Shown here one piece after another: positions 29,502-40,193 of a stretch of 64,000 nt of DNA. Origin of the DNA: Bacteroidota bacterium (GTDB taxonomy: Bacteria > Bacteroidota > Bacteroidia > NS11-12g > UBA955); contig JAMLHC010000003.1 of NCBI GenBank assembly GCA_023957335.1, forward strand, positions 248,001-312,000, in the 5' to 3' direction. The first letter of the stretch is position 1; each line of letters begins with the position of its first letter. A program made the position numbers and the translations under genes. The notes below the pieces were generated by a model. It did not search any database, was not told where the DNA came from, and worked only from the letters and a program-made list of their open reading frames with translations.

Positions 29502-32500
29502 TTATTTTACTATAATGATTCGTTTAACTATATTAATATCTTTTCCTGAAATCTTGACAGAATAAACACCTGTGGCAAAACCTGACAAATCAACAGAGAT
29601 TAATTTCTGAATAAGGTTTTTGTCAATAGTCAGAACAATTTCACCCACAGAGTTAACAATTTCAACAGATTGAACTTTGCCGGCTATATTGTCCAGATTA
29701 ATATCAAACAATCCGTTAGAAGGATTAGGATAAACTTTAATAAGTTCATTTCCATCTACTGTATTGACAGAAGAAAGAACTTCACAATTTTTGTTTACCT
29801 CAACCACTCTCCAAACCTCTTCACTTCTGTTACCTGAAGGGTCTGTAACCACATAAAGATTTTTGTAGATACCTTCGATGAAGATATTTACATCGCTGTA
29901 AATAACTTCTACAAGCGGCATCAACTCTGCTGAAGAATAATAGTTATCTTCAACAATTACTCCAATTTTGTTGTTATAAACATTAAACTGGGGTGTGCAG
30001 ATATAAGGGGTAACAATAGACGGGGCAATTCTGTCTAATACAACAACAGTTCTTGTAACTTCGGTTTGATTGCCCGCATCATCAATTACACGGAATAATT
30101 CAGTATATGTTCCAATTTTGTAGGGGTTTACAGTACCTGACTTGAAGATAGACAAATTACTATAATTAGTTAGGTCATCATAGATTGTGGGGTTGATGGA
30201 ATTATAAGGATTATTTACATCGTGATAAATTGTATCTTCAGTATTAAGTAAAATAACAGGAGCAGTAAAATCACCTACAATATACGTTCTGGTATCGGTA
30301 GTTGAATTACCGGAACCATCAGTAGCTTTATATGTTACCGTATAAGAACCTTTCACATTCTGGTTAACAGGTCCATTAAATCCATAAGTTTTTTCAAGCA
30401 CTAAGTCCTTTCCACTCCAATAATTATCTGTAGCATAAGTCATATCAGTCCAAACAGAACCAAGTGCAATGTTTGTACCTCCAATAAAATGAATTTCCGG
30501 TTTGGTTTTATCTTCCACGGTAACAACTCTATCAGATGAAGCAAAATTACCGCTTGCATCAAATACAGAATAATTAATAGTATAGTTGCCAAGATGAGTA
30601 TGATCGACAGCACCATTTACCACAATTAAATTTGTAACATTCCCATCAAGATTATCCATAGCAGTAGCGCCCGGATCAACATAAGCACCATTACCTGCTT
30701 CCAAATAATCAGGATTTGCACCTAAGATAGTAATCACAGGTGGGTCGTTGTCTTTCATTACAATCACAATACGTTCCTTTTGCAATGCTGCAATATTGCT
30801 TGCATTTACTGCATTGTATCTTACATAGTACATTCCGATTGTATTCACATCTATATTAGTTGTTTTAACAACTCTGTATGTAATATCACCTTCAACAAAA
30901 TCACTTGCAGAGTAGCCGGGGTCAACAAAAGTACCACCCAAAGCAACATAAATGATATTATCACCTGCAAGATTAATAACAGGAACATGGTCAGAAGAGA
31001 TTAATTTCACATTATAATCTTCAATTTCACCCGCACTTAAATCTTGACAAGGACTAAAAGGAAGTGTGGAGTGCGAAGTAATAACTCTCATCCTCACTTT
31101 GCCAAGAACTAACTTACTTACTTCCGGAACTTGAAAATCAGCAGAGAACTCTTTATACTCAGAATTATAAGAATATGCTATTCTTTCCTCATCTGAGAAC
31201 AAACCGTTTCCGTCCCAATCTACATAAGCAGCTCTTGAAACTCTGTTATAATTAGTCTCTCTGGACATAAATAAATTATAATGTCCTCCCGCGAATAAAT
31301 TTATAACCTCAAATTCATCAGATGTAAAATTTTGATACGCTGTAGTACCGGTCGAACTTGGCTGATTAAAAATAACAGTATTAGAAGCATCCGTTATTTT
31401 AAGCAGATTATTTCCAACATCCTCAGTAACTACATTAGAAGTAACAGAACAATAATCAACAGCTTTAATAAATGAATCATTTACAACTGAACGAATAGTA
31501 CCCGCTGAGTCGAGTGTATTCCAACCAACAAGACGAATATTATAAGCACCGGAAGCTGTAAATTTAACTTGTAAATCTTTAGAGTTTAAGGTATAAGGAG
31601 GAACCACTTGATAAGTTAAAGGAACAATCTCCCATCTGAACTTACTAGCGATATTAGACATTCCGGATAGAGAAACCACCTCATTTACTTGTGGTCTTAC
31701 ATTATCAGCACCAATCTTCAATATAGCCGTACCTGTAGGATTTTTTACAGTAATACTTTTACAAACCATTGAATCACCTGCACAAGTCATTACCATCATA
31801 CACACGTCATAAGTGCCCGGAGTCGTAAACTCATAATTAAGTGTTTTACCACCATCAGATAAATTTGAAGGAGGGACAGCCACACCATCAATATACCATC
31901 CATAAGAAGGGATTCCGGATAAGTTGCCGGAAGTACTATGGAACATTGTAATTGCATTTGTAAATGCTTGATTTTGTCCGGGAATAAAGAAATCAAAAGA
32001 AGGAGAAGGAGCTGAAGGAGTTCCTAAAACAGTCGTGAAAGTAGCAATTAAACCGCTATCAGCAACAACTCCTGCTGATGTATTCAATTCAATATACATA
32101 GCCCCTGAAGTTGCCTTGATTGTAAAGGGTGTACTGCTATTTATCATATTAAAACCACCGGCCGGATGTAATGGCTTACCATTAGAACTTGTTCCGTCCC
32201 ACACTCTAAGCCCATGTGTTTTATCTGCAAGTTTTAACTGTGTTACATTTAATGCAATTTCTGTTGCACCACAAGGTTGGATTAATAAACTATTGCTACT
32301 TGGTTTACCTAAGGCTCCGGTAGAATAGTTATTGGCAGGTCCACCTCTATCATAAACAGTACCATTCGGTAATTGAGTTTTATTATCTCCAATACCTAAA
32401 AGTATTTTAGAAGGTGTTTGCACGGTGATGTATGAAGGCTTACATTTAGAAGCAAAACCCTGTCCATTTGTTGCAGTCAAGCATACATCAAACTTTCCTA

Positions 32501-33647
32501 AATTATTCATCATAAATGAGATAATATTTGTTTTGCCTAAGTATCCTTTGGCTGTACCATCAACATTTGTGAGATCATAAAGAGACTGAATAGGGTTATT
32601 TAACTGCCAATCCCAAGAGGTAGGTCCGTTGCCGGAAATATCATAAAGAGTTAATTCATCACCAACGTCAACAGTTGTAGTATTGGCAATAAAATCAATT
32701 GTAGGAACAGCTGAAGGCACAATTACATTAAAAGTCTTGGTTACACTATCAATTCCATAACAATTTTCAGAACGTAATTTAACACTGTAACTGCCCGGTG
32801 TTGCATATTCTGTTGAGTAGTCTGTAGATGACAAATCATACCCGTCAATATCTCTGTCCCAATCGTGAGAGATAAAACCAACAGTATTTTTATTTACAAA
32901 TTTAACGGGTGAGTTCACATAAATATCAGCAGGAACAATGAAATCAACTGCAAGCTTTGTACTTTTGGCAATATAGATATATAAGTCTTCAGTTTCACCA
33001 TACCAGGGATAGGCAGAAGGAGTGTTTGGAACAAGCACACAACCTTTGGCTTGAGTAACAGCTCCGGAATACTTATCCAATGATATTCTTATTCTTGTCA
33101 AACCTTGTTTAACAGAACATGGGATTGTAAAGGAAATGTATGAATAAGCACCGGGAGTAGTTTTAGGAGAAGTAACAGGCCAAGATGTAGGAGAAGAATT
33201 AAGTAATTCTCCGGCATCTACAAATGAATTGTTATAATCCATGTCTATCCACAAACCGGCATAACCATTATCAGCCACTGTATTACCGGAAGAGGTAATT
33301 CCTATGCTGTAGGTAGCACCGGCAGATAACATAACGGGATTACTTTCAGAATTTACTACCTTTCCATACTCGGCTGAATTAGTCAAAGGGTTAACATTAG
33401 CAGGACCTGAGCATCCATCAGCCTCTTTATAATAAACAACGTTTGCCCCTTGTTTAATACTAATATTTTCAATATTTAACCTATCCTTACAACCATATCC
33501 GGCAGTACTAGGTCTTCTTATAGTACAATAGGGATCCCAAATTGCAGATGTTGCAATCCCATAAGAGATTGTCATGAATCCAAGTAATACTAATTTCTTA
33601 GAATATCTGCTTATCATTTCTGTTTTATTTATTTTTAATATTTTCAT
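29502..33647 (-). CDS. Giant multidomain surface protein, copy 2 (GEVED, PKD, CUB-like, DUF5011 x5, T9SS type A)
   Basis: 1,381 residues from ATG 33647 (GTG 33653 would add two). It has the same architecture as its neighbours: signal sequence, GEVED module (GLWIDMDYNNSFVDAGELLN to WYGETEDLYIYI), PKD modules with DWDRDIDGYD and DWQLNNP, CUB-like module (NSLLIQPCGATEIALNVTQL), PKD-like modules, second GEVED (AAYVDWDGNGLFSDEERIAY to GEIEDYNVKL), five DUF5011-type repeats (PGATAMDNLDGNVTNLIVVN and relatives) and a T9SS type A tail (IKVYPNPSNGLFDINLDNIA). No enzymatic motif. It starts 38 nt after the stop of copy 1, so the two are probably one transcript. Confidence 0.85.
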   Translation of the reverse strand: MKILKINKTEMISRYSKKLVLLGFMTISYGIATSAIWDPYCTIRRPSTAGYGCKDRLNIENISIKQGANVVYYKEADGCSGPANVNPLTNSAEYGKVVNSESNPVMLSAGATYSIGITSSGNTVADNGYAGLWIDMDYNNSFVDAGELLNSSPTSWPVTSPKTTPGAYSYISFTIPCSVKQGLTRIRISLDKYSGAVTQAKGCVLVPNTPSAYPWYGETEDLYIYIAKSTKLAVDFIVPADIYVNSPVKFVNKNTVGFISHDWDRDIDGYDLSSTDYSTEYATPGSYSVKLRSENCYGIDSVTKTFNVIVPSAVPTIDFIANTTTVDVGDELTLYDISGNGPTSWDWQLNNPIQSLYDLTNVDGTAKGYLGKTNIISFMMNNLGKFDVCLTATNGQGFASKCKPSYITVQTPSKILLGIGDNKTQLPNGTVYDRGGPANNYSTGALGKPSSNSLLIQPCGATEIALNVTQLKLADKTHGLRVWDGTSSNGKPLHPAGGFNMINSSTPFTIKATSGAMYIELNTSAGVVADSGLIATFTTVLGTPSAPSPSFDFFIPGQNQAFTNAITMFHSTSGNLSGIPSYGWYIDGVAVPPSNLSDGGKTLNYEFTTPGTYDVCMMVMTCAGDSMVCKSITVKNPTGTAILKIGADNVRPQVNEVVSLSGMSNIASKFRWEIVPLTYQVVPPYTLNSKDLQVKFTASGAYNIRLVGWNTLDSAGTIRSVVNDSFIKAVDYCSVTSNVVTEDVGNNLLKITDASNTVIFNQPSSTGTTAYQNFTSDEFEVINLFAGGHYNLFMSRETNYNRVSRAAYVDWDGNGLFSDEERIAYSYNSEYKEFSADFQVPEVSKLVLGKVRMRVITSHSTLPFSPCQDLSAGEIEDYNVKLISSDHVPVINLAGDNIIYVALGGTFVDPGYSASDFVEGDITYRVVKTTNIDVNTIGMYYVRYNAVNASNIAALQKERIVIVMKDNDPPVITILGANPDYLEAGNGAYVDPGATAMDNLDGNVTNLIVVNGAVDHTHLGNYTINYSVFDASGNFASSDRVVTVEDKTKPEIHFIGGTNIALGSVWTDMTYATDNYWSGKDLVLEKTYGFNGPVNQNVKGSYTVTYKATDGSGNSTTDTRTYIVGDFTAPVILLNTEDTIYHDVNNPYNSINPTIYDDLTNYSNLSIFKSGTVNPYKIGTYTELFRVIDDAGNQTEVTRTVVVLDRIAPSIVTPYICTPQFNVYNNKIGVIVEDNYYSSAELMPLVEVIYSDVNIFIEGIYKNLYVVTDPSGNRSEEVWRVVEVNKNCEVLSSVNTVDGNELIKVYPNPSNGLFDINLDNIAGKVQSVEIVNSVGEIVLTIDKNLIQKLISVDLSGFATGVYSVKISGKDINIVKRIIIVK

Positions 33648-33684
33648 ACACACAATTCTTTTTTAATTTTACTTATACGCTCAA

Positions 33685-36600
33685 TTACTTTATCATCATT
33701 AATTTTAAAGACACATTTACTTCAGCACTTTGGATATTCAACATATAGACACCTTGTGCAAATCCAGACATATCTATGCGTAGTTTTCCATTTACAATTT
33801 CATTAGAAGAAATGCTTTTAATGTTTAACCCAACCGCATTTACAACCTCTATTTTATTCACTTGATGATTAAAATCTTTAAAATCAACAGTAAATACCCC
33901 ATCTAATGAAGGGTTAGGATATACAATGATATTCTGGTTAGAAACAACATCATTCACACCTGTAACTAAATCACAAGCATCTGAAATAAGTACTTGTTGT
34001 TTTGCTAAGTTCGACTTATTGCCGGATGGGTCAATAACTGAATAGGTTACATTATATGAACCAATTTCCCAAGGGTTAACATCTGAGAATATTGTTTTAA
34101 CCAAGCCATACAAAACATCAGAAGAATAATAGTTATCAGTTACTATAATGGTAGATTTGGTATCAAAATCAATTCCAACTTTTGAACAAATAGAAGGAGC
34201 AGAAATAACGGGAGATACTCTGTCAACAACATTTATCCAACGTGTCTTGATAGTAGTATTTCCATTACCATCAGACACTTTATATGATTCAGAATATAAA
34301 CCAATCTCGTTGATATTCAAATTGGTATTATATTCAACGTCTAAAGTATTAGGAGCAAAGGAATTATCACTAAATGAAGGTTGAACCGGAGTGTATGCTG
34401 TACTAACATCATGAATAACTGTATCAGCGGTATTAAGCATGATAACAGGAGGTGTATAATCATCTACGATGTAAGTTCTTGTTAATGTACTGCTGTTTCC
34501 TGAACCATCAGTAGCAGTATAATCAACAGTATAAACACCTTTTATATCCCAACGAACGGGACCATTTACTCCATATACTTTTGTTAATGATATGTCTTTT
34601 ACTGACCAATAATTATCAGTAACGCTTGTTTGATCATACCAGAAATTACCTAATTCAACAAGATTTGTACCCACAGGATGTATAACAGGGGCTTCGGTAT
34701 CCTCAACCACAACTATTCTAGTCTCATTAGAAGAATTTCCTGCTGCATCTGTTGAAGTATATTTAATCTGATAACTTCCTAATATATTTTCATTTACATT
34801 AGAATTTACAACAACTTGAGCAGAAATATCACCGTCAACAGCATCAATTGCAGTATAACCCGGTTCAGCATAAGTACCGGAAAGCACTTCTATTGTATCA
34901 GGATTATTTCCAAGTAATGTTATAACCGGTGCTGTATTATCATCTGTAACAATAACAGTTCTAACAACAGGAGAAGCACTTACACCGGATGAATTCTTAA
35001 CATTATAAGTGATTGTATAAGTACCGAGGGTATTAATATCCAAATCAGATTGGGTTTGAATTCTATATGAAATATCACCTTCAAAACTATCTGTTGCAGT
35101 TGCACCCGGGTCAGTGAAAGCAAGTCCTTGTTCTGTATAAGTGGTTGCATTACCATTGAGAGTAAGAGTCGGAACGTTAGTTAAAGAAGTTAACTGTACC
35201 AAATATTCTTCAAATTCACCAACAGAAAGAGGACCACAAGGGGAAGGTTCTTCGTTTTGGAACGAAGTAACCACACGCATTCTAACGGGTGAATTGGTAT
35301 AAGCAGTTTCACTATCCGGAACTTTAAAACTTGCCATCGAACTCTTACTATTGGTATTAATATTACGCAGAACTCTTTCGGTAGAATCAAAGAAGCCATC
35401 TCCGTTAAAATCAATAAACACTGCATGAGAAACAGCAGCAGCATTTGTACTTCTTGTTAAAGTTACAGAATAATTGCCGCCTAAAATCATTGGAATTTTA
35501 GTTGCGCTAGGAGAAGTAAAAGCTTCGTATCCAACCTCTCCTGATAAAGAGTTTTGACTAAAGATTGTCTCCGAACCTTTTGAAATTTTAACATTATTAA
35601 CGGATACATCACTACTTACAATTTGTACATTTGGAACACAATAATCCACAACAGCGATATAGGTTAATTTTGTCAAAACAGCTCCTGTTAAAGCAGAGTC
35701 GTTGCTATTCCATGCAGACAAAGTAATATCGTAAGCACCTGCCTCTGTAAACGAACCTCTTAAGTCCTGACTATATTCATTAAAAGGAAATTCAAAATTA
35801 AATTTACCCGGAGGGTTGATTGACCATAAGAATTTATTGGCTTTGTCTGTAACTGACTTAATAATAATAGGAGTATAAGCATCCGGTCTACGATTGTTTG
35901 CAGTGAAATCTATATTCGTAGGATCTGTTGGGTCAACTACGGTAATATATTTTACAAATCCTGAACCAATTGGATCTCCATATACGTCAAAACTACCTAC
36001 ACCACTATGGCAATTAGATTTAATCCATAATGAAATCTTATAAGTACCGGCAGCATTAAAATTATAATTAAATGCTTCGCCATCTCCTAACAATTGACCC
36101 GGAGGAACATCTACACCATCCACTTGCCAATAGTATTCAGGTAATCCGGCAATATTTTGAGATGTGCTTCTGATTTCAGTGATTGCATTCGTATATGCAA
36201 CAGGTTGATTATTGCCAACAGTAATAGAAGGAACTGGTGTACCTAAAACACCGTAATCAGTTTCAAAATATGCGATCAAACCACTATCAACTGAGCCTGA
36301 TGTTTTGGTATCTAATTCCATATACATAGCACCGGAATATGCCACAACTTTAAATGGCTGTGTTGAGTTCGAAGGGTTAAATCCACCTGGAGGGTGCAAA
36401 GGAACGCCAAAGGAAGGATTTGGACCATCCCAAATTTTCAAATTATGAGAAACCTGAGCAAATTTAAATTGTACAACATTTAATGTGATAGCTTTTGCTC
36501 CGCAAGGCTGTATTCTTAGCCTACATATTGAAGGATCTCCATTTGCTCCGGTTTGATAATTAGCTGTTGGACCACCTTTATCATATATAGTACCTTTACC

Positions 36601-37833
36601 CAATTCAGTCGCAGAAAGTCCTGCTCCTAATCTGAATTCTGAATAAGGCACTACCTCAATATATTCATCCTTGCATCTTTTAAAACTTCCGAGATTATTA
36701 CTAGCATCAAGACATACATCAAAATGTCCCATATCTTGCAGAATAAATTTAGTAGCATTATATCCTCCACCTAATCCTATTGGAACACCATCTACATTTG
36801 TTAAATCCAAATAATTAGGGTTAGAAATTGTCCAATTCCAACCGGTTGGACCTTCGGATGAAATATCTCTGAGAATGATTTCGTCAAACTCTTCTATGAT
36901 TGTCCTATTAGAATAAAAATCGGTCCCTGGAACCTTAGAGGGAGCCTTTACGTTAATAGATTTTGTAACACTATCCGCAGTACCGCAACCTTGAATTTTT
37001 AATCTTAGAGGATGCACGCCAACAGACGGAGGAATCATAGTATAATCTACTGAAGTAGCATCCGTTCCATCCAAATCCCAATCCCAGGTAAATGGCCATG
37101 ATAATTTATAGGATGTGTTTTTGAAAGTAACAGGTGAGTTCAAATAAACATTGGATGGGACCAGAAAGTCAGGTGCTTTTTCCACTTTAGGAGCCGCAAT
37201 TACCTGTACATCAAAATCCCAAGTTTCACCATAGTGATTGGTGAAATTACAACCCATACTTGCATTAAGCGGATAACCACTATAATCTATAGCGATTCTG
37301 AGTCTGTATATACCCGGAGCCATTCCGCAAGGAATTGACAACTTTCTTTGACATTCTGTTCTTGCACTATATGTCATTCCAAAATTTGTTCCTTGATCTA
37401 AGTATTCACTGTCAGAGAATTTATTGTCTAAGTTATAGTCGAACCACACAAAAATACCACGCTGTACGCCACCGGACGGTATGGTAACTTTTAAAACATA
37501 CGGTGTAGCATTTGTAACCAACTGAATCGGCATTTCATTAAAATATGAATAAGATGTTCTTACAGTTCTGCATAAGGAAGTCTCATCATGATAATAATTG
37601 CCTAACTCCATTTTCTCAATCCAATTACCCCAACCGCTAGGATTCGAACAAGGATTGTTAGATCCCGTATAGGTATGTACTCCTGCACAATATGGAGCCG
37701 GGTTTGTTGTAAAATCATCAATTGCAATGGATTGAGAAATCCCGATTCTCGGAATTAAACTAAAAGATACAACTGCAACCCATAAATAAAATTGATGCAC
37801 GTTGAATCTGAGCGTAGTAAACATTTTTTTCAT
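33685..37833 (-). CDS. Giant multidomain surface protein, copy 1 (GEVED, PKD, CUB-like, DUF5011 x5, T9SS type A)
   Basis: 1,382 residues. A signal sequence ending near GISQS is followed by a GEVED module (FVWFDYNLDNKFSDSEYLDQ to NHYGETWDFDVQVI), PKD modules (TWDWDLDGTD, NWTISNPN), a CUB-like module (CRLRIQPCGAKAITLNVVQF), PKD-like modules, a second GEVED (VFIDFNGDGFFDSTERVLRN to GEFEEYLVQL), five DUF5011-type repeats, and a T9SS type A tail (NIIVYPNPSLDGVFTVDFKD). It is the first gene of the series on the minus strand. I found no clear TAnnTTTG element upstream; the 155-nt gap to the next gene contains long A/T runs around 37909-37927. Confidence 0.85.
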   Translation of the reverse strand: MKKMFTTLRFNVHQFYLWVAVVSFSLIPRIGISQSIAIDDFTTNPAPYCAGVHTYTGSNNPCSNPSGWGNWIEKMELGNYYHDETSLCRTVRTSYSYFNEMPIQLVTNATPYVLKVTIPSGGVQRGIFVWFDYNLDNKFSDSEYLDQGTNFGMTYSARTECQRKLSIPCGMAPGIYRLRIAIDYSGYPLNASMGCNFTNHYGETWDFDVQVIAAPKVEKAPDFLVPSNVYLNSPVTFKNTSYKLSWPFTWDWDLDGTDATSVDYTMIPPSVGVHPLRLKIQGCGTADSVTKSINVKAPSKVPGTDFYSNRTIIEEFDEIILRDISSEGPTGWNWTISNPNYLDLTNVDGVPIGLGGGYNATKFILQDMGHFDVCLDASNNLGSFKRCKDEYIEVVPYSEFRLGAGLSATELGKGTIYDKGGPTANYQTGANGDPSICRLRIQPCGAKAITLNVVQFKFAQVSHNLKIWDGPNPSFGVPLHPPGGFNPSNSTQPFKVVAYSGAMYMELDTKTSGSVDSGLIAYFETDYGVLGTPVPSITVGNNQPVAYTNAITEIRSTSQNIAGLPEYYWQVDGVDVPPGQLLGDGEAFNYNFNAAGTYKISLWIKSNCHSGVGSFDVYGDPIGSGFVKYITVVDPTDPTNIDFTANNRRPDAYTPIIIKSVTDKANKFLWSINPPGKFNFEFPFNEYSQDLRGSFTEAGAYDITLSAWNSNDSALTGAVLTKLTYIAVVDYCVPNVQIVSSDVSVNNVKISKGSETIFSQNSLSGEVGYEAFTSPSATKIPMILGGNYSVTLTRSTNAAAVSHAVFIDFNGDGFFDSTERVLRNINTNSKSSMASFKVPDSETAYTNSPVRMRVVTSFQNEEPSPCGPLSVGEFEEYLVQLTSLTNVPTLTLNGNATTYTEQGLAFTDPGATATDSFEGDISYRIQTQSDLDINTLGTYTITYNVKNSSGVSASPVVRTVIVTDDNTAPVITLLGNNPDTIEVLSGTYAEPGYTAIDAVDGDISAQVVVNSNVNENILGSYQIKYTSTDAAGNSSNETRIVVVEDTEAPVIHPVGTNLVELGNFWYDQTSVTDNYWSVKDISLTKVYGVNGPVRWDIKGVYTVDYTATDGSGNSSTLTRTYIVDDYTPPVIMLNTADTVIHDVSTAYTPVQPSFSDNSFAPNTLDVEYNTNLNINEIGLYSESYKVSDGNGNTTIKTRWINVVDRVSPVISAPSICSKVGIDFDTKSTIIVTDNYYSSDVLYGLVKTIFSDVNPWEIGSYNVTYSVIDPSGNKSNLAKQQVLISDACDLVTGVNDVVSNQNIIVYPNPSLDGVFTVDFKDFNHQVNKIEVVNAVGLNIKSISSNEIVNGKLRIDMSGFAQGVYMLNIQSAEVNVSLKLMMIK

Positions 37834-37988
37834 ATCTGTATTTTGTTAGATTGTACATTTTGATACTTTGAATAGGCGATATTAGACAATATTAAACATA
37901 CTGCCAAATTTTTTTTTATTTTTTTTTGGCATTCAAATTTCAGACACTGTTTATGTTTTAAACAATTGAAAATACTTTAATGTTATCT

Positions 37989-39077
37989 TTACTCATATAT
38001 GATTTGAATTTCTTCGCTTCGTGGAAGAGACTGGCAGGTTAAAATATATCCTTCGTCAATTTCAGAATCACTCAGCCCTTCTCGTTCCATCATCTCAACC
38101 TTGCCTTTGAGCACTTTGGCTCTACAAGTGGTGCAAACGCCCACTGTACATGAATAAGGAGGTTGAAGTCCGGCTGCATTGGCTGCATCTAAAATAGTCT
38201 GGTTTTCTTTTACTTCTATCTCAATGGTTTTTCCATACAGTGTAACCTGTACTTTGGCTTTGCCGGAGAATCCTTTTTTGCCTTCGCTTTGCACATCCGA
38301 TACCTTGCTTTCGTGTTTTGTTGTAGCTCCAAAATATTCGCTATGAATATGAGTTGCATCTATGTCAATATTTACCAATCCTTGCATAACAACATCCATC
38401 ATAGGACTTGGTCCACATATATAATAATGAGCGGAAGCATAATGTCCGGCTATTTTATATTTCAAAATATCTACTACAACAGATTCGGTTAGAAACCCTT
38501 TCAGACCAAACCACATCATTGGTGCTTTGTCATAAGAATAATAGATTTTAAATCTGTCTTTGTTTTGTTTTTCCATTTCATCTAAAGCAGATTTGAAAAT
38601 GACAGCATTTATATTCTGGTTGGCGTAAATCAAATAGACTTTTGATTCAGGTTCTTGCGAAAGAACAGTCTTTGCAATTCCCATCAAAGGCGTTATACCG
38701 CTACCTCCCCCGAATAGTATATATACTTTAGTGTTGATTGGCTGCGGTTCAACTATAAATTTTCCATTGGGAGGCATCACATTGAGGAATGCACCTTCTT
38801 TTAATTGGTTATTTATATATGTTGACATTTTACCACCCTCTACTTCTTTGATAGTAACCGCTAAATCCGAATCAATATAAGGAGAAGTGCAAATACTATA
38901 GGAACGCCTGACACTTTCATTTTTGATTTCTGCTTCAATAGTCAAGAACTGTCCAGCCTTATAGTGAAACTTATCTTTTATAATTTCCGGAATTTCAAAA
39001 AAAACAGTTACCGCTTTATCTGTTTCTCTATTTACTTTTTTTACTTTAAGATTATAAAAGCCTGGAATTGTTGTCAT
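37989..39077 (-). CDS. Ferredoxin-NAD(P)H reductase with C-terminal 2Fe-2S domain (PaaE-like)
   Basis: Flavoprotein electron-transfer component of 362 residues. The FAD domain carries RRSYSICTSP and GGKMSTYINN; the NAD domain carries FGGGSGITPLMGI and YYICGPSPMM; the C-terminal plant-type ferredoxin domain (from ~265) has the cysteines in CTVGVCTTCR plus the later TCQSLP. This order is that of PaaE (phenylacetyl-CoA epoxidase reductase) and similar oxygenase reductases, but no paa genes are adjacent, so its oxygenase partner is unknown. It ends 13 nt from asd, so the two may share a transcript. Confidence 0.88.
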   Translation of the reverse strand: MTTIPGFYNLKVKKVNRETDKAVTVFFEIPEIIKDKFHYKAGQFLTIEAEIKNESVRRSYSICTSPYIDSDLAVTIKEVEGGKMSTYINNQLKEGAFLNVMPPNGKFIVEPQPINTKVYILFGGGSGITPLMGIAKTVLSQEPESKVYLIYANQNINAVIFKSALDEMEKQNKDRFKIYYSYDKAPMMWFGLKGFLTESVVVDILKYKIAGHYASAHYYICGPSPMMDVVMQGLVNIDIDATHIHSEYFGATTKHESKVSDVQSEGKKGFSGKAKVQVTLYGKTIEIEVKENQTILDAANAAGLQPPYSCTVGVCTTCRAKVLKGKVEMMEREGLSDSEIDEGYILTCQSLPRSEEIQIIYE

Positions 39078-39090
39078 GCAAGATGTTTTG

Positions 39091-40086
39091 TTATACTAAT
39101 TTATGTTTGAGCAAATACTCTGCTATCTGAACTGCATTGGTGGCTGCGCCTTTGCGCAAGTTGTCAGAAACTATCCATATATTAAAGGCATTGGGTTGAC
39201 TAAAATCCTTTCTGATTCGTCCGACCCACACAGTATCATTGTTGTGTGCATCAATAGGCATAGGATAGGAAAGTTCTTTGGGGTTATCTTTAAGCCTAAT
39301 ACCATAGGTATTATTATTATAGAGGGAGAAGATTTGTTCGATTTCGAAGGGTCTTAAAGTTTCGACATTCACGGATTCGCTATGACCTCCGATTACCGGT
39401 ATTCTCACTGTAGTTGCAGTTATAGCAATCTTTTCATCACCTAGAATTTTTCTTGTTTCATTCATCATCTTCATTTCCTCTTTGGTGTAGCCATCTTCAA
39501 CGAAGACATCAATTTGAGGAATAACATTCAAATCTATCGGATAGGGATACGCTTTTTCAGAATCTTGTTCGCCTTTCCTTTCTGACATTAATTGTGCTAC
39601 AGCTTTGGCACCTGTCCCTGTAACGGATTGATAAGTAGAAATGACGAGTCTTTTAATTCCGAACTTATTATATATAGGAGATAAAGCCACTACCATTTGA
39701 ATGGTACTACAGTTGGGGTTGGCAATAATTTTATCGGTTTTGGTTAACAAATGGGCATTAACCTCGGGTACTACTAATTTAATGTCCTTATTCATACGCC
39801 AGGCAGAACTATTGTCTATTACAGTTGTTCCGACTGCTGCAAAACGAGGGGCCCATTCATGTGAAACATTTCCTCCGGCAGAGAATAGAGCTATCTGTGG
39901 TTTTAATTGAATTGCCTGTTCAAGAGAAACAATGGAATACTGATTGCCTTTATAAAGTACTTTTTTTCCTATTGATTTAACAGAAGCAACGGGGATAAGT
40001 TCTGTTATAGGAAAATTTCTTTCCTCTAATACTTCCAACATTTTGGTTCCTACAAGTCCTGTTGCACCGACAACCGCCACTTTCAT
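39091..40086 (-). CDS. asd: Aspartate-semialdehyde dehydrogenase
   Basis: Reduces aspartyl phosphate to aspartate semialdehyde, the branch point to lysine, diaminopimelate, threonine and methionine; the DAP feeds the murE step. The NADP-binding VGATGLVGTKML opens the protein, the catalytic cysteine is in ANPNCSTIQMVVAL, and GGHSESVNVE near the C-terminus is a family motif. Length 331 is normal. A TAATTTTG promoter element lies 25 nt upstream. Confidence 0.95.
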   Translation of the reverse strand: MKVAVVGATGLVGTKMLEVLEERNFPITELIPVASVKSIGKKVLYKGNQYSIVSLEQAIQLKPQIALFSAGGNVSHEWAPRFAAVGTTVIDNSSAWRMNKDIKLVVPEVNAHLLTKTDKIIANPNCSTIQMVVALSPIYNKFGIKRLVISTYQSVTGTGAKAVAQLMSERKGEQDSEKAYPYPIDLNVIPQIDVFVEDGYTKEEMKMMNETRKILGDEKIAITATTVRIPVIGGHSESVNVETLRPFEIEQIFSLYNNNTYGIRLKDNPKELSYPMPIDAHNNDTVWVGRIRKDFSQPNAFNIWIVSDNLRKGAATNAVQIAEYLLKHKLV

Positions 40087-40111
40087 AAATCTCTTACATT
40101 TTTTAGTCGTG

Positions 40112-40119
40112 CAAAATTA
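40112..40119 (-). promoter_or_regulatory. Bacteroidota -7 promoter element (TAATTTTG) for asd
   Basis: Minus-strand TAATTTTG followed by CA, 25 nt before the asd ATG. Confidence 0.55.
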
Positions 40120-40193
40120 CTCCAAGTTTACAAACTTAGAAAGCTCATTTTGCATTTTTGCAAACGCATGTAAGTGTTTGTTCAAATGAAGCC

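Noticed and set aside
37909..37927. T-run as homopolymer phase switch or terminator
   Set aside because: It lies in noncoding DNA upstream of a minus-strand gene with no stem ahead of it on either strand; plain AT-rich sequence is enough to explain it.
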